Shown here: positions 7,308 to 13,895 of the stretch, in pieces
Position numbering within the stretch: the stretch's first letter is position 1
Layout: the number at the start of each line of letters is the position of its first letter
From: an uncultured Clostridia bacterium
Lineage (GTDB): Bacteria > Bacillota > Clostridia > Christensenellales > UBA1242
NCBI GenBank assembly: GCA_905235485.1
Contig: CAJOLY010000005.1
Span: 1-36,306 of the forward strand
DNA: 36,306 nt
Direction: 5' to 3'
The notes under the pieces: model-generated
Seen by the model: only the letters and a program-made list of their open reading frames with translations
What the model was told of the DNA's origin: nothing
The model's database searches: none
Position numbers and translations under genes: made by a program

Positions 7308-8027
7308 ATGGAAGAAGATTTTGAACTTGAAACAAATACGGTTTGGAGCTTCCCTAATCGTGGGAAATGGGCAACACACGATGCTAAATATCGTGGGAAT
7401 TTTTCGCCCTATGTAGCAAAAAATATAATTTTAAGGTATTCCCAACCAAACGATTTGGTTTTAGATCAATTTGTTGGTGGCGGAACTACTCTCGTCGAGT
7501 GCAAACTCAATAATAGAAATGCTATTGGAATTGATATAAATCCAAAGGCCGTTGAAAGAACAATTGAAAAACTTAATTTTGATTGTTATTATAAAAATGA
7601 TATATGTGTAAAACTTGGCAATGCGTGTAATTTAAAAAATATTGAAAATGATAGTATTGATTTAATATGTACTCATCCACCTTATGCAGATATTATCAAA
7701 TATAGTGAAGATATTGATGGAGATTTATCCCATTTAAAATACAAAGAGTTTTTAGTAGCAATCGAAAAAGTTGCTGGTGAATGTTATAGAGTTCTTAAAA
7801 AGGACAAATTTTGTGCTATTGTTATGGGAGATACTCGAAAAAAAGGTATGGTTCAACCACTTGGATTCGAAGTTATGCAGAAATTCATAAATGTTGGTTT
7901 TAAACAAAAAGAAATAATTATTAAAGAACAACATAATTGCAAAGCAACAGGTTTTTGGAAAACGAATAGCCAGAAATATAATTTTTTACTTTTGGCACAC
8001 GAATATATTTTTATATTAAAAAAATAA
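7308..8027 (+). CDS. Second DNA amino-methyltransferase (N4-cytosine/N6-adenine type)
   Basis: A 239-residue DNA methyltransferase. The N-terminal part has WSFPNRGKWATHDAKYRGN (13-31) and a motif X-like FSPYVAKNIILRYS (32-45). Motif I is VLDQFVGGGTT (51-61) followed by the acidic AIGIDINP (72-79). Motif IV is THPPY (122-126), and the C-terminus has QHNCKATGFWKTNSQKYNF. The order X-I-IV with a short spacer, and the THPPY variant, separate it from the Dam-type enzyme upstream and from the beta-class DpnA. It belongs to the N4/N6 amino-methyltransferase group, but the modified base cannot be decided. Its neighbours suggest it protects DNA, perhaps the other strand or another half of an asymmetric site. 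GAGGA at 7295-7299 serves as ribosome binding site inside the end of the nuclease gene. Confidence 0.88.
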   Translation: MEEDFELETNTVWSFPNRGKWATHDAKYRGNFSPYVAKNIILRYSQPNDLVLDQFVGGGTTLVECKLNNRNAIGIDINPKAVERTIEKLNFDCYYKNDICVKLGNACNLKNIENDSIDLICTHPPYADIIKYSEDIDGDLSHLKYKEFLVAIEKVAGECYRVLKKDKFCAIVMGDTRKKGMVQPLGFEVMQKFINVGFKQKEIIIKEQHNCKATGFWKTNSQKYNFLLLAHEYIFILKK

Positions 8028-8042
8028 ACAAAGGAGAATTTG

Positions 8043-11000
8043 ATGAGCGAAATATGTAACAACCATTTAAATACTCACTCACTAAATGCAGTTCGTGATA
8101 AAAAAACCGTAGCATGTTTGGAAAATTTTTTAAGTTCGAATGGTAAAATAAACACAAAATTTGAAGCATATAGCACTTGGCCCAATATAGATGGTAGTTT
8201 TGAATTAGTGCAAGAACCAGATCTATCAAGAGCTCCAATAAAAAACTTTTGTGTTCAAATAAAAGGAACTGAAAACGATTATGAAGAAGATGAAAATGAA
8301 ATAAAATATAGATTAATGGATTTAGCTTTTATTCAGTATATTAGAGATGAAGTCACTAGCGATCCTGGTATTTTATTTGTTGTTATTAATACTGGTAAGA
8401 AGGGTAAAGAAAGAGTTTTTTGGAAATATATTTCAACAGAATTTATTAAATCGGTTGATTTTAATAAAAAGAGTTATTTAATTAGTTTTTCGAAAGAAGA
8501 TGAAATTTTTAATACAGATGACAGTATAAATCATTTTGTTGAAAAACTTATAAAGATTTGCAAGCAACATTCGTTTGTTAAAAAATTAGAAATAGTAAAT
8601 CAGAAATCCGTAGAAGATGTAAAAAGAATTATAGAAACATGTAATATTTTTATTACGGAAGCGATCGAGAGATTTGAGTTATTTAATGATACTAGAGATG
8701 CAGTTTCTCGTCGTATGCTCCCACACCTTCAAGATTTGTGCGAAGCAACATTATATTGCAATGCTTTTAATAGGAATTATAAGGAACCCAGCCTAAGACT
8801 CGCTTGGGAAATTTCTCTTATGGATATAGAAACAAAGTTTCTTGATAGATTTTTACAATCGCTTAAATATATAGCAAGACGCATCCCTGAAGACGGGCAA
8901 AATGAAAGATTGATATTAAGTTATTATGATTACTTGTGGCAAATAAGGGAGTATTTAAAGTTTCACAACAATATAAATATTTTACAAAATTTAGAGAAGT
9001 TTCCAATAAATCAAGTTCAAGATGATATAGATTATTATGTTGAGGTCTCAAAAGCAATTGAAAAGCATTGTCACGATTTAAACGGATTCAGTAAACCAAG
9101 ATATTATATTGAGAAAAAGAGGCCATTTTTTATCGGAAAGAAAAGATATTTTGAATTAACATTACAATTAGCTGGAAGATTTGCATCAAAATTTAATAGA
9201 TTAACAGTGTATTCAAAAATAGACGTTTCTACAGATTACTCCATTCAAATAGGATATTCGGAATGTAATGTAAAGTTTTTTGATATAAACTCTAATATTA
9301 AAATTTTAACTACTTGGAAAGTTGCAATTGACCCCTCCGTTATAAATAAATTCTCTTTAATTGTTGGTAATGAAATTAAAATATCATCCAATTATGGAGA
9401 ATATAATGCTTTAATGCAATTTCTTACAAGGACTGGTTGTAATTTATTAGATATTACAGATTTACGAAAACAAAATTTCGAAATCACTTTGAATAATATA
9501 TTTGTAAAATCTAATACCGACTATTTAAAGCAATTATTAATCAGATTAAGAAATATTATAAGTGATGAGTCAACTACTAAAGGTAAAAATACAATTAGGT
9601 ATGCTTTAATACGATTAAGAGAAGAGATGATTTATAATCTATTGCCAGAAAACGAAAATGACAGATACTTTAATAAGGATTTATTTTTAACAAAGAGTTG
9701 TAATTGCTTTGAAAGCGATCCATACTTATATAATATACCAAAACAAAAAACCAATAAAAATATTATATCAAAAGATGTGCTAAGGGCTGTTGGAACAAAA
9801 AATTGCGAATACAAAATACCTTACATTAGGTTAAAAAATTTAACCGAAACAACTGGTCAAGTATATATTGAAAAATCAGAAATTATTGATAATTTTGATA
9901 ATAACGAAATTGATATTTTTAATAACCATTTAAGTAAATTTGATATTACTCAAGGCAAAGAAATAAAACAATATAAAGATTATTTATATATAGATGAATA
10001 CGAAAAAAGTTCAATTTTTATATTAAATTGGTTATTAGAACATTCAAAATCCGGTAATAACGGACAAGAAATAGTTAATAATAAATTTATAAAAGATAAT
10101 CCAGAATTGTTTAAAGACGACGAAACAAAAAAACTTGCAATCAAAAAATTATTTTGTCAATCAAAGATACTCGCCATTTATGGTGCTGCTGGTACTGGGA
10201 AAACGACATTAATGAATTATATTTCAACTTTGATGGATGGGAGAAATAAGCTTTTTATTACCAAAACACATACTGCACTTAACAATTTAAAGAATAGAAT
10301 AAAATCACAGAGCCAAAGTAAATTTATAACTATAGATAGATTTATAAAAGCTAAAAATGAAATTAATTATGATATTGTATTTATTGATGAATGCAGTAAT
10401 ATTGACAATAGATCAATGATGGAAACACTAAAAAAAATAAAAGATACATCCCTATTAGTTATTGCTGGTGATATTTATCAAATAGAATCAATTGATTTTG
10501 GTAACTGGTTTAATTATGCAAGAACTATATTAAACAATGAATCAAAAATAGAATTAACAAACACGTGGAGAACAGATTTAAAAGAACTAAAAAAATTGTG
10601 GGAAGAGGTTCGAAATAAAGGCAATCTCATTACTGATATTTTAGTCATAGACGGACCATTTTCAGAAGCAATATCTAACAACCTATTTAAATCAAATGAT
10701 ATAGATGATGAAATAGTTCTTTGTTTAAATTACGATGGGAGATTTGGTTTAAATAATATTAACAACTATTTTCAAGATGTAAATCCTAATACTCCGTACA
10801 GTTGGCATGATTGGAAATATAAAAAGAATGATCAAATTTTATTCAATGAAACAAAAAGATTCCCCAAATTATATAACAATTTGAAAGGAAAAATATATGA
10901 TATAATAAAAGAAGAAGAATCCATTACATTTATTGTTGATGTGTATACAAATTTAACGGAAATAGATGCCCTTAATAGTGAATTTTCTATAGTAGAATAT

Positions 11001-11351
11001 TTTGATGAGTACACACGTATACAGTTCTCAATATATGAGAATCAGGGTGGGACAACAGACGAGGAACGAGAAGATTCAAAGATGAAGTCTATAGTTCCAT
11101 TTCAGTTGGCATATGCAGTTTCTATACATAAGTCGCAGGGTTTAGAGTATGATTCTGTGAAAATAGTAATTCCAAATAATAATAAAGAACAAATTAGTCA
11201 TGGTGTATTTTACACTGCAATTACAAGAGCAAAAACAAAATTAAAAATTTTTTGGAGTGCAGAAACAATGACAAATGTCGTAAAGAATATTCAAAATGAA
11301 AGCAACCGTGATATAAGTTTAGAGATTCTTAAAAGTAAATTAAATAATTGA
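8043..11351 (+). CDS. DUF4365-like nuclease domain fused to a superfamily 1 helicase
   Basis: A 1102-residue protein, last gene of the tight operon. The N-terminus (about 10-175) resembles DUF4365, a PD-(D/E)XK-type domain: D50-G-S-F-E54 and, about 20 residues on, V71-Q72-I-K74-G-T. Residues 180-690 match nothing I recognise. The C-terminus is a superfamily 1 helicase/ATPase: Walker A GAAGTGKTT (714-722), Walker B FIDEC with D782-E783, a motif III-like VIAGDIYQIE, the Q/R motif NTWRTDL, motif V-like HKSQGLEYD from H1029, and motif VI FYTAITRAKTKL, similar to RecD/DUF2075/UvrD-type enzymes. The ATG at 8043 is chosen behind AAGGAG (8031-8036). It likely couples DNA unwinding or translocation to cleavage. 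Whether it acts with the methyltransferases as one restriction system or is a second defence gene is open. Confidence 0.85.
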   Translation: MSEICNNHLNTHSLNAVRDKKTVACLENFLSSNGKINTKFEAYSTWPNIDGSFELVQEPDLSRAPIKNFCVQIKGTENDYEEDENEIKYRLMDLAFIQYIRDEVTSDPGILFVVINTGKKGKERVFWKYISTEFIKSVDFNKKSYLISFSKEDEIFNTDDSINHFVEKLIKICKQHSFVKKLEIVNQKSVEDVKRIIETCNIFITEAIERFELFNDTRDAVSRRMLPHLQDLCEATLYCNAFNRNYKEPSLRLAWEISLMDIETKFLDRFLQSLKYIARRIPEDGQNERLILSYYDYLWQIREYLKFHNNINILQNLEKFPINQVQDDIDYYVEVSKAIEKHCHDLNGFSKPRYYIEKKRPFFIGKKRYFELTLQLAGRFASKFNRLTVYSKIDVSTDYSIQIGYSECNVKFFDINSNIKILTTWKVAIDPSVINKFSLIVGNEIKISSNYGEYNALMQFLTRTGCNLLDITDLRKQNFEITLNNIFVKSNTDYLKQLLIRLRNIISDESTTKGKNTIRYALIRLREEMIYNLLPENENDRYFNKDLFLTKSCNCFESDPYLYNIPKQKTNKNIISKDVLRAVGTKNCEYKIPYIRLKNLTETTGQVYIEKSEIIDNFDNNEIDIFNNHLSKFDITQGKEIKQYKDYLYIDEYEKSSIFILNWLLEHSKSGNNGQEIVNNKFIKDNPELFKDDETKKLAIKKLFCQSKILAIYGAAGTGKTTLMNYISTLMDGRNKLFITKTHTALNNLKNRIKSQSQSKFITIDRFIKAKNEINYDIVFIDECSNIDNRSMMETLKKIKDTSLLVIAGDIYQIESIDFGNWFNYARTILNNESKIELTNTWRTDLKELKKLWEEVRNKGNLITDILVIDGPFSEAISNNLFKSNDIDDEIVLCLNYDGRFGLNNINNYFQDVNPNTPYSWHDWKYKKNDQILFNETKRFPKLYNNLKGKIYDIIKEEESITFIVDVYTNLTEIDALNSEFSIVEYFDEYTRIQFSIYENQGGTTDEEREDSKMKSIVPFQLAYAVSIHKSQGLEYDSVKIVIPNNNKEQISHGVFYTAITRAKTKLKIFWSAETMTNVVKNIQNESNRDISLEILKSKLNN

Positions 11352-11430
11352 CCGATTAGCAATTAATCAAATTCATTGCCTCTCTTTTTGAGATAAAAGA
11401 AAATAAGAAAATTTTACAGTGGTTGACAAA

Positions 11431-11533
11431 TTTGAAAAAAATTTGGTGGCTAAAAAAATATTTTTATGCTGATATTCGTTGGAATATCGGCTTTTTTATT
11501 GCTTGGATATTTTAAAAGTTGAAAAATTGGTGG
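11431..11533. repeat. Two imperfect direct repeats in the leader
   Basis: TTTGAAAAAAATTTGGTGG (11431-11449) and GTTGAAAAATTGGTGG (11518-11533) share TTGAAAAA-TTGGTGG apart from length of the A/T runs. They flank the terminator hairpin. Their function is unknown. Confidence 0.4.
11468..11497 (+). terminator. Terminator after the nuclease-helicase gene
   Basis: GCTGATATTC and GAATATCGGC pair (one G-U) around GTTG and are followed by six T. It lies 116 bases past the helicase stop. Confidence 0.8.
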
Positions 11534-11720
11534 TTTCAAATTCCCCTTATATGTAAGGATATTTTTCAAAATAAGGTGGTGATTTGGTATGAAATAAGTT
11601 TAAGCAGGAAAAGAGTTGCAACAAAAACAAAAATAACACCCGTTTTGTTAGATATTTCGGGCATCATTTTGTTACAGGGCTATTTTTGATGATACTTTTT
11701 TGTTACACTCTACTTCAAAG

Positions 11721-11739
11721 GAACAGGGAAACCCAGTTC
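11721..11739 (+). other. Compact RNA hairpin in the leader
   Basis: GAACAGGGAAACCCAGTTC is symmetrical: GAAC pairs with GTTC, one A-A mismatch, GGG pairs with CCC around AAA. The GC pairs stand out in AT-rich surroundings, suggesting a selected RNA structure. Confidence 0.5.
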
Positions 11740-11751
11740 TAATTTTAAAAA

Positions 11752-11781
11752 CTTTCATTGCCCCTCTAATAGCGATGAAAG
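11752..11781 (+). promoter_or_regulatory. Hairpin that can hide the ribosome binding site of the 80-residue protein
   Basis: CTTTCATTGC (11752-11761) pairs with GCGATGAAAG (11772-11781) through ten base pairs, one of them G-U, around a ten-base loop. The right arm overlaps AAAGGAAG (11778-11785), the ribosome binding site for the ATG at 11790, and also contains an in-frame ATG at 11775. Folding would block translation. Confidence 0.55.
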
Positions 11782-11789
11782 GAAGATTT

Positions 11790-12032
11790 ATGGAAGAATT
11801 AAACAATCAAATTACAGAACAAACAAAAGATAAAAATTTACTAAATATAGCAATATTAGATTTGCTTTCAAACACTCAAAAACAATGCCAAGTTGAACTT
11901 GATAAAGTGGTAATTAAACAAGCAAGCAATATATTTGTAAAAGATTTATTGGAGTATGCTAAAGCGGGTGGAAACTTGAAAGACATAAGAGTCGAAGATG
12001 TTTACAAAAACATTTTATCTTCTTCGAAATAA
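11790..12032 (+). CDS. 80-residue element protein of unknown function
   Basis: A small, charged, probably helical protein between the helicase and the recombinase. I do not recognise it. The sequence is rich in Asn, Gln, Lys and Leu (NLLNIAILDLLSNTQKQCQ, then FVKDLLEYAKAGGNLKDIRVEDVY), with no obvious helix-turn-helix, cysteine motif or membrane segment. The start is taken at 11790 because AAAGGAAG lies directly upstream; an in-frame ATG at 11775 gives five more residues but has no ribosome binding site. Position just ahead of the serine recombinase would suit a directionality factor or regulator of the recombinase, but that is only a positional guess. A hairpin covering its ribosome binding site suggests controlled translation. 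Confidence 0.6.
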   Translation: MEELNNQITEQTKDKNLLNIAILDLLSNTQKQCQVELDKVVIKQASNIFVKDLLEYAKAGGNLKDIRVEDVYKNILSSSK

Positions 12033-12094
12033 TGCTGGACTTGTTCAAAACATTGTGATATGTGTGTGTTTGTAAAAAAATAAAAGGAGCAAAT

Positions 12095-13633
12095 ATGAAA
12101 TTAAAAGCAGTAATTTATGCAAGATACAGCAGTGATAAACAATCAGAGCAATCAATAGAAGGACAACTTCGTGTATGCCATGATTATGCCGAAAGAAATA
12201 ACTACGCCATTGTTGGTGAATACATTGACAGGGCTTTAACAGGAACAACCGACAAACGACCAGAATTTTTGCGCATGATTGAAGATAGTAAAAAGCGAAC
12301 TTTTGATTATGTTATAGTTTATCAATTAGACAGATTTGCAAGAAATAGATATGACAGTGCAATATACAAATCAAAACTTGCAAAGAACAATGTTAGAGTT
12401 ATTTCTGCACAAGAAAACATTAGCGATGATGCTAGTGGTGTTTTGATGGAAAGCGTGCTTGAGGGTATGGCAGAATATTATTCAAAAGAGTTAAGTCAAA
12501 AAACAAAGCGAGGAATGAAAGAATCAATACTTAAAGGTAACTGGACTGGTGGTTATATTCCTTATGGATACAACATCGTGGATCATAAATTTGTAATCAA
12601 TGAAAATGAAGCAATTATTATCAGAAAAATTTTCGACCAATACATAGGTAATATGAAGATGAAAGACATTGCAAAAGAACTGAACGAAATGGGAATAAAA
12701 AACAAACTAAACAAACCATTTGCTTCTAGTTATATTTCACGAATATTACAAAACAAAAAATACATTGGTGAACTAAGTAAAACATATCAAAGTGAAGTTA
12801 AATCTCCAAAAATTATTGACATAGAAACATTTGAAACTGCCAATGAAAAGATTACGCGCAATTTACACAAAGGTGGAAGATTTAATGCAGATGAACTATA
12901 CTATTTGAGCAATAAAACAATTTGTGGATATTGTGGCAAATCCATTATTTCAGAATGTGGTGTGAGTGGCAATGGGAATATGTATAGGTATTACAAATGC
13001 TCAAACAGAAAAAAGAAAGGTCAATGCAAAAAATCTACAATAAAAAAAGAACTTTTTGAAAGCAAGGTGATAGAAAAAACAATCCAAGATATATTTATCC
13101 CTAAAATTATTGATGAAATTGCTGAAAACATTGTTCAAACATTCAATAAACAAATAAAAGAAAACCCTGAACTAAAATCATACACAAGACAATTGAGTGA
13201 TATTGAAAAGAAAATTTCAAATATTATGACTGCTATTGAACAAGGAATAATTACTTCCACAACAAAGGAAAAGCTGATGCAATACGAAAGCGAAAAAACA
13301 GACATAGAAAACAAACTGTTAAGTATTAAGAATAAATCTATACAGCCACTAGAATTTGACAATGTTAAGGCATTTCTGCACGATTTCGAAAGGCAAGATT
13401 ACACAAAGCCAGAGTGCAGATATAGACTCTTAGAAATGTTTATAAACAAAATTTACCTTTATGATGATTATGCCATAATTGTTTACAATGGAATAAAAAA
13501 TTCGGGCAATTTACTAAATTTAGGCAACAAAAAAACCGAACTGAACAATTTGTTCGAATTCGGTTCATCTGGCTCCCCGGAGAGGGCTCGAACCTCCAAC
13601 CTATCGGTTAACAGCCGAGTGCTCCACCATTGA
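12095..13633 (+). CDS. Large serine recombinase (site-specific integrase)
   Basis: A 512-residue large serine recombinase that should integrate and excise the element. The N-terminal resolvase domain begins KAVIYARYSSDKQS, with S12 the expected nucleophile, and includes the conserved YQLDRFARNRYD. The recombinase domain follows (GYIPYGY..., about 150-260), then a zinc ribbon with CGYCGK and YKCSNRKKKGQC (about 275-310), and a heptad-rich segment (about 345-420), in the usual order. The ATG at 12095 lies behind AGGAG (12085-12089); the open frame upstream to 12062 has no ribosome binding site. Odd feature: from residue 492 onward the codons are the antisense of tRNA-Asn, so the last about 20 residues are supplied by the chromosome. 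In an excised circle the frame would instead continue from the left end for 23 residues to a stop at 5787-5789. Confidence 0.92.
   Translation: MKLKAVIYARYSSDKQSEQSIEGQLRVCHDYAERNNYAIVGEYIDRALTGTTDKRPEFLRMIEDSKKRTFDYVIVYQLDRFARNRYDSAIYKSKLAKNNVRVISAQENISDDASGVLMESVLEGMAEYYSKELSQKTKRGMKESILKGNWTGGYIPYGYNIVDHKFVINENEAIIIRKIFDQYIGNMKMKDIAKELNEMGIKNKLNKPFASSYISRILQNKKYIGELSKTYQSEVKSPKIIDIETFETANEKITRNLHKGGRFNADELYYLSNKTICGYCGKSIISECGVSGNGNMYRYYKCSNRKKKGQCKKSTIKKELFESKVIEKTIQDIFIPKIIDEIAENIVQTFNKQIKENPELKSYTRQLSDIEKKISNIMTAIEQGIITSTTKEKLMQYESEKTDIENKLLSIKNKSIQPLEFDNVKAFLHDFERQDYTKPECRYRLLEMFINKIYLYDDYAIIVYNGIKNSGNLLNLGNKKTELNNLFEFGSSGSPERARTSNLSVNSRVLHH
13529..13566 (-). terminator. Element-encoded terminator of tRNA-Asn, inside the recombinase gene
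   Basis: On the - strand AACCGAA, GAACA, a loop of three, TGTTC and TTCGGTT form a two-part stem with an internal loop, followed by seven T. It starts a few bases past the CCA end. The same bases encode recombinase residues near 478-491 on the + strand. Confidence 0.7.
13570..13576. repeat. Right attachment core (attR), TGGCTCC, the tRNA-Asn 3' end
   Basis: The last seven bases of tRNA-Asn (GGAGCCA on the - strand) recur at 5711-5717. This marks the right junction of the element. Confidence 0.65.
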
Positions 13634-13644
13634 GCTACCGAGGA
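13570..13644 (-). tRNA. tRNA-Asn (anticodon GTT)
   Basis: The 75-base - strand sequence folds as a standard tRNA. The acceptor stem is TCCTCGG with CCGGGGA (one G-U pair), then discriminator G and an encoded CCA. The D stem is GCTC/GAGC. The anticodon loop is CTGTTAA with anticodon GTT, read as asparagine. The T arm is GGAGG, TTCGAGC, CCTCT. The first anticodon-stem pair (C with T) is mismatched. The gene is the integration target of the element: its 3' seven bases form the right attachment core and are duplicated at the left end. Confidence 0.95.
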
Positions 13645-13681
13645 ATAATACATTGATGCAATTTATGCTCAACGCACATAA

Positions 13682-13710
13682 ATAATATCAAATCAAAATC
13701 GTTATGTCAA
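13682..13710 (-). promoter_or_regulatory. Promoter of tRNA-Asn
   Basis: On the - strand TTGACA (13710-13705), a 17-base spacer and TATTAT (13687-13682, with an upstream TG) place the start site about 30 bases before the tRNA 5' end. Confidence 0.75.
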
Positions 13711-13821
13711 GCACAATTTATGTTTTTTTTAATTAAATTATAAATTATTTTTTTTTGCATAACATAATATTGTTATTTGTAAAAAAATATAAAAATATGA
13801 TCCCATAACAATGAAATATAC

Positions 13822-13850
13822 TTGACATTAACAATTTAATATCCTAAAAT
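13822..13850 (+). promoter_or_regulatory. Promoter of the prepilin-like gene
   Basis: TTGACA (13822-13827), a 17-base spacer and TAAAAT (13845-13850) lie 45 bases before the ATG at 13896. AAGGAG precedes the ATG. Confidence 0.7.
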
Positions 13851-13895
13851 TATTATGTATTTTACGAAATATGATAAAATATAAGGAGAGTAAAA

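Larger units (their letters stand above)
11352..11789. other. Structured 438-base gene-free leader between the helicase and the 80-residue protein
   Basis: No reading frame of note on either strand. It holds a terminator-like hairpin (11468-11497), two similar stretches (TTTGAAAAAAATTTGGTGG at 11431 and GTTGAAAAATTGGTGG at 11518), a GGTGGTG at about 11575, a compact hairpin (11721-11739) and a hairpin over the ribosome binding site of the next gene (11752-11781). The density of structure suggests a regulatory RNA leader or an attachment/processing region. Confidence 0.5.
5711..13576 (+). mobile_element. Serine-recombinase element (about 7.9 kb) integrated at the 3' end of tRNA-Asn, carrying a restriction-type module
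   Basis: The element is bounded by a short direct repeat (TGGCTCC) at 5711 and at 13570, where it is the end of tRNA-Asn. It contains two DNA methyltransferases, a PD-(D/E)XK nuclease, a nuclease-helicase fusion, an 80-residue protein and a large serine recombinase next to the right junction. It has no conjugation, replication or phage structural genes, so it would be a small integrative defence element or a remnant of a larger one. The tRNA stays intact because the element supplies the last bases and a new terminator. The boundary call rests on the repeat, the orphan terminator and the recombinase position; a comparison with an empty site would settle it. Confidence 0.75.

Noticed and set aside
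5853-8027. Calling the locus a DpnII-type system
   Set aside because: The first enzyme is DpnM-like, but the nuclease is much shorter than R.DpnII and the second methyltransferase has motif order X-I-IV, not the beta-class order of DpnA.
12062-12094. Upstream extension of the recombinase from 12062
   Set aside because: No ribosome binding site there; AGGAG is 6 bases before the ATG at 12095 and the family start YARYS follows it.
5711-13576. Avoidance of GATC in the element as support for GATC specificity
   Set aside because: Several GATC sites occur inside it (for example near 6604, 8220, 8362, 9717, 10831 and 12582), so there is no avoidance.
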